Source of the DNA: Kalmusia sp. IMI 367209
Lineage: Eukaryota > Ascomycota > Dothideomycetes > Pleosporales > Didymosphaeriaceae
Reading direction: 5' to 3'
Assembly: GCA_027946365.1 (NCBI GenBank)
Contig: JAPEUQ010000002.1
Coordinates: 2,976,001 to 3,040,000, forward strand
DNA: 64,000 bases
The notes under the pieces are model-generated. The model saw only the letters and a list, made by a program, of their open reading frames with translations, ran no database searches and had not been told where the DNA came from. Position numbers and translations under genes: made by a program. How positions within the stretch are numbered: position 1 is the stretch's first letter; the number at the start of each line of letters is the position of its first letter. This document shows positions 44,436 to 56,796 of the stretch, in pieces.

Positions 44436-45408
44436 TCACAAGCTGATACACCCTTCTGAGCTGTTCTCCATGAAGACTCCGCCATATATCTGTCCCTCAC
44501 GCTGCGGTATAGGCTCCTGATATCCATCCCACACCACTGTCTCAGTATCAGTGGGTTTCTTCGCTATGCCAAGCTGCAGCTGACCACCGCCTGTATTGTT
44601 ATTCGGAAACGGTCCCGTGACGTCCTCCAACGGCTCGTCGCCGGCAGAATAGAAAACTTGCATGGTACTATGACCTTGTTAATTTGAGTTTCGCAAGTAT
44701 AAGTATGGGAGGGTATGCTTACTTGTTCAAGTAGTTCAATTGCACAGCAAAATTCTGCCATGCTTCGTTCCGGATCGGCGTTCGAAACAAGAAGTTGTTA
44801 CTCGAATCCTGAATCCTCCAAGTATTCTTCTCCTCTGGAGTGTCGATACCAGTGCCACCGTCGACCGGCAAAACAACACCTCCTACGAATGTGAACTGGT
44901 TACCGCTATAATCCGCCTTTTCATGCCACACGTTCATATACTCATGGCTCAGGTTCAGCGGCTTGCTCAAATCCTGTCTTACGCTCCAGTGAAATGTTAC
45001 AATGCCTTCATCGGCCGCATCTGCTCCTGCCGCATTCTTGTCATCCTTCAAGAGCAGTCCAGCTCGGCGGAAACCCTTTTGTAACCCTTGCCCGGAACGA
45101 AAGAGAGATTGATCGTTGATAGTAACTTCGAGTGAGCGATGAACAGCAAGCGTGTCAAATCGCGATGAGGTGGTGTTAGGCAGAAGTATGATCGATCCCC
45201 AGGTTAGGTTCTCGCCCTTGACGTATTGTGTGCTGTAGGGCGACACCTCGGCGAGGTCAAAGGAATTGGGTTGAAGTTTCTGCTGAACCCTGCCATCGAA
45301 AATCACAGGACACTTAATGGCATCCTGTTGGCGCCGGAGAGAAAACGCAACAGATAGGGCTAAATTTGCGATAATAAAATATATCCACATAGCGCAGTAG
45401 TAAGGCAT
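44436..45408 (-). CDS. secreted GH131-type beta-glucanase
   Basis: Two exons (45408-44723, 44667-44436) with a 55-nt intron give 305 residues from the ATG at 45406-45408. A hydrophobic signal peptide (about residues 1-22) precedes KCPVIFDGRV, the usual N-terminus of mature GH131. GFRRAGLLL, FHWSVR, LNLSHEYMNVWHE and QNFAVQLNYLN follow in the family order, and the C-terminus VWDGYQEPIP is also typical. GH131 enzymes act on beta-1,3/1,4/1,6-glucans and are common in plant-associated fungi. No carbohydrate-binding module is present. The upstream codons to 45429 lack an ATG, so the start at 45408 is preferred. Confidence 0.85.
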
Positions 45409-45864
45409 TCGAAGGACGACTTTTCTCAAAAATTGACACGTTGGGTTTATAATGTTAACTAGCTATTAAAGCCTGAAGAGCGGGGCCTTGCGGTTTTGCT
45501 TGTAGATCGTGTTAGTGACTTCATAGAGATTCATCCCATCTACTTAGATGAAGTATAAATTGCAAGATCCGGGTACCGGGTAAAGTCCACCGTGCTCGCT
45601 TCTTCACGCGCAAAACCTGCATCCGGAACGTTGATCAAACACACCTATGCAAACGTGGACCGTAATTATGAAGTAGCTCTCATGTATAGTATAAGAAGGA
45701 TTGAACTACCTTGTGTTCCAGGATTCAGTCCTGGGATGGTAAGCAACCTTGTTCAGAAAGACACCACCAGCGATCCGCCTAGTTTCAATCGGTTTTCACG
45801 TCTCAAAGACCTCGTACTAAGCATCTCAAATTATTGTCTTGTCCTGTATCCTGCATCCTGCTCT
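45409..45864. other. intergenic
   Basis: 456 nt upstream of the GH131 gene, downstream of the opsin-like pseudogene; no gene seen. Confidence 0.35.
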
Positions 45865-46810
45865 TTACTCCCGCACAGCTGACTCAGCGTTCACGCCACT
45901 ATTCACGCCATCCCCCTCATCATACTTCGTCATCTCACTCGTCGCAAAGTCCTTGATAGCCACCTTTAACATCTCCCACGAGAAATATATCGGCACAAAC
46001 ATGAAAGCAAATAGATCAATCACACCATACAAACAGCCTCGGAGTCTGGCGTGATAAGATTTAGGCCCTCAGAGACACTCCACGCGATCGGACTGAGGAC
46101 CCACAGTAAGCCGATATAGAGCAGAACGGGGAGTTTATATGCCCTCAAAGACGTGGGTAGGGTCTTGGGTGCGTGCGCGCGAGTGGGAACGAGTAAATCA
46201 AAGATCAGATAGAAGTAGCCGAAGAGACCTATACGTGGTGAGCTTGTTTGCAAGGCAGGCGAAAGAGAGAGGCTTACAGAAGACATAGTATTCCACTTGT
46301 AAGTCGTCGAGTTCAAAGCCTCAGGAAGTCTACCAATGACAAAGAACTATGAGAAGAGGGTTGCGTTGCCAAAAGAAGGCCACGAGAGGCCCGCCGTGAA
46401 GTGGAAATTAGATAGCATCAGCGGGAAGGCGACCGTCCTGCCAGCACGTCAGCACACAAGGCATAATTTTGAAGTTTTTGAGTCGTACCATCCAGCATAC
46501 GGTACCCAAAAGATTTGTCACGTGTTCCCAGCGACCCTGTCTCTGTCCCACCCCCACTCTACCTGAACACCCACCCAGCCCAGATTTGAAGCCATGGTAA
46601 ATTACGTCATACTCTACTCATGATCAAGCACGACAAGGCGATAGTCTTCTAGAAGAAGCCACAATTTGAGGACTGAAGCCGTGTCCATCATAATACAAAA
46701 AGCGTGCCGAGCGCGAAAATTGCAGTCACGGCCCAGTAAAACGACGACCCGCGGGTAGTGGCGTGGATGTCGACTCGCGAGCCTGTCACGGAGCCACCTG
46801 CGGAGTGTTG
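45865..46810 (-). pseudogene. opsin-related (rhodopsin/HSP30-like) protein, multiply broken
   Basis: Pieces of a seven-helix microbial-rhodopsin-type protein appear in correct order on the minus strand. TTRGSSFYWAVTAIFALG (about 46765-46690) is the first helix and AGNT-QIFW then GWY (about 46530-46480) the third-helix region. Next come TAGLSWPSFGNATLF, ALNSTTYKW and GLFGYFYLIFDLLVP, then LLWVLSPIAWSVSEG and finally VIDLFAFMFVPIY. Lesions include TGA at 46518-46520 (Arg expected), TAG at 46347-46349 and 1-nt shifts near 46290 and 46025. In the last helix the expected retinal lysine position reads Phe, as in opsin-related proteins such as fungal HSP30/YRO2. Natural stop TAA at 45865-45867. Confidence 0.55.
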
Positions 46811-47866
46811 TTGTTAGGTTGAATCAGTCGGGTATAGGTGGAGTACTGTTCATGCTCAGAGAGCTCTTTTGCGAGAGCTCGTTTGGAATAGACATGTCAA
46901 TATCTGTCAGGCAATGCTCTAGTCAAATCAGACTGCGGAGTAAATAGAGTGCAAGCGCAATAGAATAAAAAAGCAGTCAACATCTGGGGGCTTTGGAATC
47001 GGTATTTGAGTTCATTGCCAATGGGCTCGTGCAAATAGTCCCCTGTCTCATTAAAGCCAATTCTTCATTCACAGAAAGCATGATCCATGATCGTCTACTC
47101 ACTTGGTAGCCGTATACATGAAGCGAATTAATGTGCTGATAAGCGTGAACAGACATGTGTGTAGCCCTCGAACAGATGCGAGGCGGTTGAGGCTAGGGAG
47201 CCCTGGAGGATGCTTGTACCACAACCGCCACTCAATGCCTCCTTGAAGCTCGAATGCGGTAATACGCTCAAGCGCAGCTGCGGATACATCGAGAGCCTTA
47301 TTGTCCGGCTCATCACGTAAGGAGGCTAGAAGCAGAACAGCGATGGACTATTCTAGTGAGAATGCAAAGAAGCCCTGAAATTGTTCGGCCTCATTTCTAT
47401 ACTGGCGTAATCACCCCTGCCATATTATGATGACGTCTTCGGTCTCTGGCATATCTCCGGCATACCATACCTATATTGGTTCAAACTGGTCGCCATTTCC
47501 ATGCCTGGCTATTCATTCTTGCTACGACGTGCGATTATCGTGATCCCAGGACTCTAGGTGTGGAGCTCAATTTATCAACCGGCGCAAAACCATATACAAT
47601 TCTCGCCTCTTTGGATTGCATCACGTTGCGCAACAACATCGTAAAAAATGACCTTCACGGTAACAGGCATAAGCTCATTCAAAAGATTTCAAAGAGTGAA
47701 TTGAACAAACTTGCTCAGCCAGGAGCTACATATATACATGTAAGAAAGTAAAGAGCGTTTGAAGCGACCGATAGCACGAAATCATCTGCAGTGAACAAGG
47801 AGCCTCCTGACTATCATAGGCGTCCCCACAATAGTCACATCTCCACTCACTCTAGCATTCGGTACC
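46811..47866. other. intergenic, no gene seen
   Basis: About 1 kb between the opsin remnant and the cutinase stop; only short ORFs. Confidence 0.35.
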
Positions 47867-48648
47867 CTACTTCTTCAGAGCTGCGTTCGCCTTACTAATG
47901 AGGAATTGTCCAGCCTCCTGAGCATTTGCGCCGTAACTCAGGTGAGGGGCAAGAACAGCAGCAGAAAGATTACCATCACAAACAGTGTCGTGAACGAGAG
48001 TACCACAAAAAACCTTGAGTTTGTTCGTGGGAAAATTCGGAATTCGGCCACCGTCTGCTCGATTCTGTGTATCCCCAAAAGTAACAACACCGGCGATTTG
48101 ATTCATGACGGCACTGCTAAGATCCTCGATGGCGCGGTGGTTAACTGCAGCACCTTGACTATAGCCAACGTGTGAGCCATCTATTATAAGTTCCGGATGT
48201 GAGTATGACTTACGAATAGCCACCAGTCACGATGACTGCCTCTGGGCAACGATCATGAATGTCATTCAGGATGCCCCTCATCTCCAGCTCAGCTGCAAGG
48301 TCAGTCCCGCCGGGCAGGTAATTGGTCGACAAGAGGGCTGCATAGTCAACGCCCTCAATCTGAAGGTCTTGACCATACTGCTTGCGAAGCTCATCGCCAA
48401 GAGGCTGTCCAATGATAGTGCCCTGGGACATGTGAGCATATTTAATGTGTGTCTGATCTCTGGAGACATACCATATTCCCTGGCTCTGTCGAACCTCGAG
48501 CCCACACAAAGATGACTTTGCCGCAAGTGAGGCTCCGAGAGAATTCATTTTCAGTGAGACTCGTGCGGTCAAGTTGACGCTGCACTACCTCAACCGGGAT
48601 GGCCACCGCGATGCTTGCTAGAGCAAGGATTGAATGGAAATGCATCAT
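47867..48648 (-). CDS. cutinase
   Basis: Three exons (48648-48472, 48422-48214, 48158-47867) with introns of 49 and 55 nt give 225 residues. A signal peptide covers about residues 1-17. [17 protein letters not shown] is the classic cutinase first block, and GYSQG (127-131, Ser129) is the nucleophile elbow, split by intron 2. Asp186 in HDTVCDG and His201 in PHLSYG complete the catalytic triad. Cys42/Cys118 and Cys180/Cys189 match the two conserved disulfides. Cutinases hydrolyse plant cutin and related polyesters outside the cell. All catalytic residues are present. Confidence 0.92.
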
Positions 48649-50855
48649 GATTTGTAGTGAGTGGAGAGAGCGGTGCGATGGGAGCTATCAAGGCAAAGAA
48701 TGAGCAGGTAATGAGGGATGATGAAGCCGCTTGCACTGCTTGTTGGTGCTTGCTGCTGGCTACTGACATTAGCAGGTACGAAGGCTCTCTTTTATACTTC
48801 ACTTTCGTCGTCTCCAACTGTTGTTCTACAGATGCATAGGTACTTGCTTCCTTCAACATACCTCGGCCCATTCACTCACTCTCTAAAGGCCATTCCTTAC
48901 TTGGCTAGTATCTCGAGGAGCAGGCAGGTGTGGTGGTTCTCTCTCAGGAGCTAAAATGCCGCGGCATACCTATTCCGTTGACCAAGGGTTAGATGCTGCA
49001 TGATCCTTGCAACAAGAGCGATTCTCTCTCTGCACTCTACATGTCGAAAGTTGTCGTTAATGAAGTACTCAGTCGACATGGTCAACGTGTCGTTCGTGCA
49101 AATAAATACATTGAAGGACAAGCCAAGTTGTAAACTACTACAAGATCTCGAAGGGACTTTGGATCGCATACCTAGAGAATAAACATGTTCATAACTCCCA
49201 GAGACGCTTCAAACGCTAGTAGGACGGTAGAGCCGAGGCAAAACACTTGTCCATCGAACCCTGGCAGTTTACAATTCTCCGCTGGGCTTCACCTGGCTAC
49301 CTGAGTGTTGGATTTATTATACCAAGATTTACCCCACAGATTATTCCGATATCTTGCAGTAGTCTTCAGATCAGTAGACTAGTACCCCAGTCTCCCGGCC
49401 GTCGCTTTTTAATTTGACTGCGGGGCATTCCGGTTACATTATATCGTCGGTGACCAATGAAGCAACAATGTCATGTTTTGGTACCGAGGCACAACGATTG
49501 AAGCTTGGCATAGCCGTTGCTTACATCCAGATATTGCAGATTTTAATGTCGGAACGTCTGATGTTTGTCTTGAGGAGCAATCATCAAACGACAGCGTACT
49601 CTTGGCTGCGTTTAAATCATTTTAGCTCATGTAGCTCGGTTGTTATATCCGACGTACTTTCAAATAGGTTGAGGTATACAGATTTACAAAAGCGAAGTCG
49701 CTGTTCCACATCACGATATTTGCTGGTTGCGCAAACATCTTGATTCAAGTATGATCCTCAAAGTAGCAGGCAAAGTAATTGAGTTAGATTCATCGACTTG
49801 ATCACAAACTACCGCATTATTGTACTACGAAAGTCTGAACTCATTCTTCTAGTCGAATCTCTTTTCTGGGTGACTAAGCATATGGTCGAAGGACGCTTGA
49901 GCGTTTTAGTGGGGTACTAGTTCCGCATCGCCTTGCATCCTTCAATACTGGGGCGTTTTCGGCTAACGGGGCGTGCGGGCGGAGCAAAATGTTGGTGAAT
50001 ATCATCAATGCAACGCTTGCAGCATGCATGATGCTAAAGATGATCGGGCGAGCCATGTGCGGGCCTTGTAAGGCTTTTTCAGTCTTCATTGAGGCATCTG
50101 AAAGCAGCGCAAATGCTTTTTCTAGTAGACTCGGTATTCCTAGTCAAAGACTACGTGTAGCGCGAATTACGATGCCAAATGTCTTGTGTCACTAACTGGT
50201 GCCTCATCTCCAGTGCGATGCACTAGCAGCTGAACTTTCAAACGTCGGCCGGAAATCCGATGGCACCATAACAACAGCGCATAGTCTCAGTCCGTGATCA
50301 ACACCTCTGTCCAATCAAGCTATACACTTGGGACTTTCCTCACGAAACCATTTTGATAGAAGGCTGGCCAATTAACTGTATTTTGCATAATCCGCAGGCT
50401 GTTCAGTCAAAGCTTTATTGGGACGCCTGTAGTATTATCAGGCCCTCTGTATTACGACCCAGAATTCGAACGATGGACCATTTAATTTTCCGGATATGAT
50501 GCTGCGGCTCTCTTTCGCCCGAGAACCGCCTAATTTTAACGCAGCGAGCGACTGCGGATCATCGAAAATGCGCACGCACGTGCTTCGCAAGTGGCACCTA
50601 TGTATGTAATAGTCATGAAAATGCAACAATGTACGGGCACAAGGCTAGCCAGGGCGAATAGCGTAGCATTCAAAGTTCAGTGGGCTATATCACGGGCTGT
50701 GCAGCGTCGAAGCATCGAAGTATAAAGCTGCAAACAGTTGACGATTCTACCATCGAACACAACATCAATAATTTCATTACTTAGCACTAAATTACCTCCA
50801 TTTCTCACCTAACATCTTATACACGAAGAGCGGGCACTAGAAACTACTACAAGAC
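48649..50855. other. long intergenic region
   Basis: 2.2 kb with promoters for the cutinase (left end) and secreted protein (right end). I saw no supported gene, transposon or RNA. ORFs near 49414 and 49989 lack family features. Confidence 0.35.
50720..50727 (+). promoter_or_regulatory. TATA-like box of the secreted-protein gene
   Basis: GTATAAAG occurs about 130 nt before the ATG at 50856, followed by an AC-rich leader typical of fungal 5' UTRs. Confidence 0.4.
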
Positions 50856-51458
50856 ATGTATTTCATAACCGCCACCGCCACCACTTTCGCCGTCCTTAGC
50901 GGTCTCACATCTGCCGCACCGCTCACGTCCCGCGCGGAATCGCCCACCTTCAATCTTGCCTACAAATGGGACGGCACTGCCGAAGTTCCCGAACCTCTCG
51001 CCGCACTCAAGACTGGTACATGGTACATTGGCAACAAAGACAATAAAGCTGTGCTCTTCCCAAGCCGCGACCAAGCCGGCCTCTTCTACGAATACGGCCT
51101 CGCTTCGTCAATTGCCACGGCAGACACAGGCATCACCATCATTCCCGGCGGTACTGCCACCGTACCTAGCGGCGCACCTATCCAGCTTGCAAAGAACAAT
51201 GCTACCTCTGACGTTAGCATCACAAAAGATGCCCTTCTTTGGCACCAGACTAATGGGAGGTTCCAAGCCTGCGCTTTGGGAAATTCAGACGACATCTACC
51301 TCAGCTATGTGGAGCCGGGCCAGAGGCTTCTGGCCGATTGCACACCAGTGACTATCGAAGCGAGGTGTTCGGCCAAGGGCGTTGGCCAGGAGCAAGTTGG
51401 TAAATTGGGTGGCCCGGTTGGCGTCAACTGCCGTACTGAGTTCATAGGGGGTAGGTAG
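50856..51458 (+). CDS. small secreted protein of unknown function
   Basis: A single exon of 200 residues. The N-terminus is a clear signal peptide with Ala/Thr core and a likely cleavage near residue 20 (SAAPLTSRA), possibly followed by a dibasic-like processing region. The mature protein has few Cys, including QACALGN, LADCTP and NCRTEF, and resembles fungal extracellular proteins that are induced on host or wall material, but I cannot name a family. Codon use and the TATA box support a real gene. No membrane span or GPI site is visible. Confidence 0.7.
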   Translation: MYFITATATTFAVLSGLTSAAPLTSRAESPTFNLAYKWDGTAEVPEPLAALKTGTWYIGNKDNKAVLFPSRDQAGLFYEYGLASSIATADTGITIIPGGTATVPSGAPIQLAKNNATSDVSITKDALLWHQTNGRFQACALGNSDDIYLSYVEPGQRLLADCTPVTIEARCSAKGVGQEQVGKLGGPVGVNCRTEFIGGR

Positions 51459-51850
51459 AAGTGTGGTAAATGATTTGAACTTTTCTGTATACTGCATTCC
51501 TTAATAGCATAGCGACTGTCAGCATAGCATTACGATTAGATAGATACTCTCCTTAATATCATAATACACCCTTAACAAGGCGTGAAACTAGAAATTTTCA
51601 AATAAGGTGCGAAGAATAAGTTGTAAATCCACACTTTCGAACGAACTTTATGGAGAAATGATTCAATGGCAATGAGAGTGAATCTGTGCTGACTAACAAG
51701 ATATCTCCAGGAGATCACACTAAGAAGTCTAATATTCAGCGTCCTCGTAGACCTTATGAAACTATACCATGCAATATTGTGGTAAGTTGCCATTGTACGG
51801 GAAGTAAATTATTTACGCGAATACTCACCAAATTTTGTGAATTGTTGATC
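51459..51850. other. convergent 3' intergenic region
   Basis: 392 nt between two stops facing each other; AT-rich, no gene seen. Confidence 0.4.
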
Positions 51851-53253
51851 TTACCCACTTCCACTACCACTAAGGTTGCCAATGAAAACGATTAAGACCG
51901 CGCAGTACGCTGCGCTTGCCGCAAAAAGTTCGGCGCGTTTTGCCTTTGTCAAGAGACTCATCGATGCGGAAAATAAGAGCGTGAACACACTCAACAAGCC
52001 TGCATTGAGGAAGGTCATATTGCGGCCTTCGTTCCACGAGATTCTGTACATGAGAAATACAGGTGTCGCAAGAAGGATGATAATGACAAAAGCGATGATC
52101 AAGGTGGTGAGTTTCTCGATTCGGGGAACTGAGTAGTACCGTATAGTTTTGTCTGTGGTATATTTACGATTCGCAGAGTCGTAGAAAAACTGGAAGAGAT
52201 ATCAGCTATCGCACTGTGAGAGAAACTATGAATCATGCATCAAGCAACCCCTTCAAGATTAGAGTACGTTATATCTGGACTGATGTCACATGTCGTAAGT
52301 CCCGTCAAGATACATAGAGGTCCAGAGGCTTACGCACCTTTGTCAACCGGGTGGGCATGGATACGTCGATTTTACTGATGCGATCATGAATCCATCCATC
52401 GAATCTACCCCACTCAGCCCTGGGTCTCAAAGTGATAAGGTCTCCTCTCCTCTGTATAAATTCTTCTTCCAATTCGTAGCTCAAAGGCTTTACATTATGA
52501 AACCATCGTCTAACATTTAAGTAGTCGCGATCGGTGGGTCGTTGAAACTCTGCCAGCTCACGTGCTTTCACGAGGATATCATCGTAATCAACGAGTTTGC
52601 TCCTGATTTTCGCAAGCAGATTAGCCCGTTTGCTAGGTAAATTCTCTGGTTGATTAGATTGTGTCGCTTCCAGTAATCCTTCTTCCAGGTCAGCGTCACG
52701 CGATCTAACGCGTTTGCTTTGCCGTGGATCCCCAGAGTAGGCGTCGTCTTCATCCATCTCGATAAGGTTCTCTTCTAGGCAGCGGAGTTCATCTTGTAGT
52801 TCAAGTATAACGCGTGAATGGAGGTAGTCGAAACCTCGGTAGATAGAGAAGCTAGTGTCACTAGACTGGAAGGCTGCCTGGAGAGGATAGCCAGTTGGAA
52901 ATTGATCCACTAAAAAGAAGTCAGCATTGGCACATCTTAGTACAATGATGTTGTCAAAGATGCCACCAGACAGTCTAAGTTTTCCTTGTGTAAGGCAAAG
53001 TAAATCTATAGCATGGGATATTGAGGGTTCATTGAAAAAGGCGGCACTCACTAGGCAGTATCACTGTCTCTTCGATAACGGCGTCGGTAACTTTACTTTT
53101 CCCCTCCTTTCTCCTCCACCAATGCGAACTCGTTTGCGCATTATCAGCCAAGTTGTCATTCCCTATATCGATGATAGCATCTCCAGATAAATGAGGCTGA
53201 GACGACGAATCTCGCATGGTCTGTTCAGCCGCACTTCCAGGATCTAACGACAT
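51851..53253 (-). CDS. DUF6594 membrane protein
   Basis: Three exons (53253-53052, 52909-52338, 52189-51851) with unusually long introns of 142 and 148 nt give 370 residues. QFPTGYPLQAAFQSSDTSF and GFDYLHSRVILELQDELRCLEENL form the DUF6594 N-terminal block. The middle is helical and charged. The C-terminal exon starts FFYDSANRKYTTDKTIRYYS, then three hydrophobic segments (about residues 290-365), as expected of the family. Fungal DUF6594 proteins are common near HET genes but their role is unknown. Intron 2 might hide an extra small exon. Confidence 0.75.
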
Positions 53254-54229
53254 GCTGCGACCTATGCACGCTGCGTCTCACTTGTCCTGGCGACTGTAAG
53301 TACAGAGAGTAAAATGATAGCGATGAGATAAGACATCTACGCCGCAAGTGCGGTTTAAATGATGTTTATGATCTGGGTCAAGTTGAAAGGGTGATGTGGG
53401 GGCCGAGTTTCAGTTGTCGGCGCTTAGGAAGTCGTGGATGATTCGCCCCTCTTACGCGCCGTGAAACAGAAGTCCTCCTCTCGAACCCATGCGCTATTTT
53501 TGGTAAGGTTTTCTGTTTCTTATAAGAAGTTAGTATTATCAATAATCGTCCGGATCAAGACGGCCCTTCACGACGGTGAATTTGCCTTTCGGTCTGACTC
53601 CCTATGAGCTCTAATACTAACAGATATACAGACATTACACTTTTACTAAGCATCGAAGAACACAACAACAACAACGTCGAGCTCTACTAAAACGCTCAGA
53701 TAGACCTGTGCAGGGACAGGAGTAAAATTTGTCCGTGCCACCGGATCTACGATATTCCGATTCACTAGGAGTAAATTTTGGTCCAATTATGTCTGAGAAA
53801 AACGAGTGAACACCCGAATCTTTGCATCGAAGAAGAAGTGAGCGATGAAGCAGATAGCGATGAAGAAGAAACCCTTCAAAGCTGTTCAAGCCTAAAGAAA
53901 TTTCATGTGCTCAGGGATGTTAGTAAAAGCCTGTCTTCGGAAATTGCAGCTCAATAGCTCACTTTCAACAGCCTGGAATACCCGAATCAACTACATTCTC
54001 CGGCCAAGGTCTTTATTATGCTCTTCTAAACCCTCCATTTGCGCTGCCTGAGCCAGTTCAACATGTCTTTCCCGTTCGACTCACCAATCTCCTCAAAATT
54101 TCTATACATACCCTCTTACGTAGCATTCTTGACTCACCACACAGTCTACAAGCTTACCTATAGTTTCGCGGCCACTGTTATAGATGCTTCACCGTGATCT
54201 AACACCTTCTCGCTTTCATTGACTACCCT
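53254..54229. other. intergenic
   Basis: About 1 kb between the DUF6594 start and the MFS stop; no supported gene. Confidence 0.4.
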
Positions 54230-55801
54230 CTACTTATCACGAACGCTCAACATCAGAATGACTGATATCAAGACTAGCTGCATAATCGATGTCCCCAAAT
54301 TGCTCGCAAATCCACCTTTGAACCTCGGGGCATCCGTCGCTGCATACTGCACTACCTGAGTACCAGCCATGATACCTTGGCCAATAGCGTTCATGCTTGC
54401 AGTGACGACTGCACGTTCTTCGGCATCTCCGGCCATCGTGACTGTTGCCCAGCCCATTGTGAGAGGAGAAAGCGCTATAAATTATCAATCATTATCGTGA
54501 ATGAGGTTCAAAGTGGACTTACCTCCTTCGAAGCCAGTCAGAATGAAGCCAGCAAGCCGTCCGGACTCACCCACGTTCACAGCGACCAACAAAGCTGTAC
54601 CTACGATGACGGGTAAAGTAACGGCATACGCCGGCAACCAAAACCTCCCTGTCCTATCTGCGATAATGCCGCATATAAGCGCGACAACTACACTGACCGC
54701 AGTCGCAATAGTCGGCAAAGTGTTAATTCGCACGACGGAGTAAATGTGACTATTTGCTTTGAGGTACAGTGAGAACGGAGTACCGCTCGGAAGGAAATTT
54801 TGGTCCATGATGGACCACTGCGCAACAAATAAGTACCAATGCCATCGTGCGAATACGCGTCGGAAAATCGACCGTGACAGCTTGAGTTGGGGTGGTGCAG
54901 TCTTTCCAGCTATTCTCTTCTGAGCGAAGGCTTGATCAGATTGTGTCAAGAAGCGAGGTTTCTTGCGCGAGGGCACGTCTGGAAAGACGAAAAATCCCAA
55001 TAGGGATATCGGGAGCGTGATGATAGCGTCGACGATGAAAAGCCATCTACAGCGATTAGCTAGTTTTTTTGATGCATCGCAGTGACTTACCTCCAGCCGC
55101 TCAGACCATGAACTCCGTTCAAATTTGTATAGGCAGCAGCTTGCAAGTATCCAGCAAACATAGTGCCCAACGGAGCAGCGATGTAAAATAGCGCAACGCG
55201 TCTTCCAACCTCGGAGGGTTTATACCAGCTTCCAATGACGTAGATTGTGCCAGTAAAGCTGCAACACTCGAAGACACCAGTGAAGAAGCGCATTGCATAT
55301 ACCGTCTCAACATTCTGTGCCCATGCTAAGCCGAAAGTCGAGAGACCCCACCCGACTTCGAGAATAGGTAGCACCAAATTCGCGGGGTAATGTGTCAAAA
55401 AGTAGCACGCCGGAATCATGAAAGTGCAGTACGACGCCCAAAAAGTTGCTGTGAGATAATTTATCTCGTTACCGAACAGATGCAATTCCTCCTTCATGCC
55501 ACTAGAATGGTGTAAGTACGCATTATAATGTGTTATATAATTGAAAAGGCCATGCTTACCTTACGTAGGCGTTCGTGAGCGACTGCTGATCGAGGTACTT
55601 CGTGAAAAATGATAAACAACCGAATATGAGGATGCTGAGGTCGAGCTTCAGGACAAGCGACTTTTCCTCCGACGACATGTCGTTTGGATACCACTTTAAG
55701 AAGGTCATAAACCGAATCCAAGCATTTTCCTTCTTGGATCGTTGCCCAGAATCGAGTGACGAGGCGACTCCGATGTCAGCCTCGTATGATTTAGACACCA
55801 T
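54230..55801 (-). CDS. MFS transporter, Dal5/anion:cation symporter type
   Basis: Four exons (55801-55560, 55501-55091, 55046-54523, 54474-54230) with introns of 58, 44 and 48 nt encode 473 residues. LDQQSLTNAYVSGMKEEL spans intron 1 and marks the ACS (allantoate/nicotinate permease) family, and SGWRWLFIVDAIITLP spans intron 2. RFFTGVFECCSFTG and ADRTGRFWLPAY are the corresponding loop motifs. About 11-12 spans are predicted. Substrates of the family include allantoate, nicotinate and pantothenate; the one here cannot be told. It has no linked enzyme gene. Confidence 0.85.
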
Positions 55802-56796
55802 GATGGGGAAGAATGAATCCAGTATGGCGGTGTCTATCCTCTCTAACGCTCTGCGATCCGCAATTCGCTGCTCAAATCAATACGAATAGCCGTACGCGCA
55901 AAGTGAGGAGGACTAAACAACAAATACGTCTAAGGGCGAAATTTCACGCCTTTATCTAGATCACGCAAAAGCTATGAGCGGGATATGTTCGGTGATATTT
56001 GAGACCTTTTAGTTGAGAGTGGGGATAGTGAAGGTCTAGTGTATACGTTTTGCATGGTGCAGATGACGCGATTGAGCTGCTGCTGTAGCTCGAGGGTTCC
56101 ACGAATCGCATATAACGAGCTGTAACGCGTAACTATATATCATCGATACACGTTGCCTATAATATTGTTTAAATGTCTTAGACATAGCACGTGGGCATTG
56201 GTATACAAACATGTTTACCTCTTCACACGCGTGGTGCTGTAAGGTCACAAGGATATTATGATTTTCTCCGCCTGAATTACCCATCATCGCATGCTGCATC
56301 CGGCCCAAATTGGAACCCAGTAGACTGAATCGAAGACTAGGTACTCGCAATCGTTCACGTCCATCTTTCGCATCGATATTCTTCATGTACCCATCATGGA
56401 TACCGTCTCTTTAGCTAACAAATAGCGTTTCTATATAAAGAAACTTGTCCCTCCTTAGCATCAACAACTATGTCCAGCTCCATAGCTAGCTCGGGCCTGT
56501 TATCATAAGTCCTTCTAGCTCATCACAAGCAGATTCTTTTGATTCCTAGCACGCTCACATGGCGGATCTAGAATTAAGAAGGATCCAGCCCCCCACCCTA
56601 TCAAGGATCGTAATATCCTCGCTTATTCATCTCCTAGATAATGCATTGTACAGTCTAAGATGTCTGGCCAAACTAATGGATATTTATCCATATACACTTG
56701 CAAGAAAATTCCGCTCCAGGGCTCAGGATATGTCATATAGCCAGCGTGTAGTGTGGTAGGATGCTTCGACGTTTCAGCGATCTCGACATAGAAAGA
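55802..56796. other. intergenic, no gene seen
   Basis: About 1 kb upstream of the MFS gene; only short ORFs without family features. Confidence 0.35.

Noticed and set aside
44436..45429. two separate ORFs for GH131
   Set aside because: A 55-nt intron with GTAAGC donor joins them and completes the family sequence.
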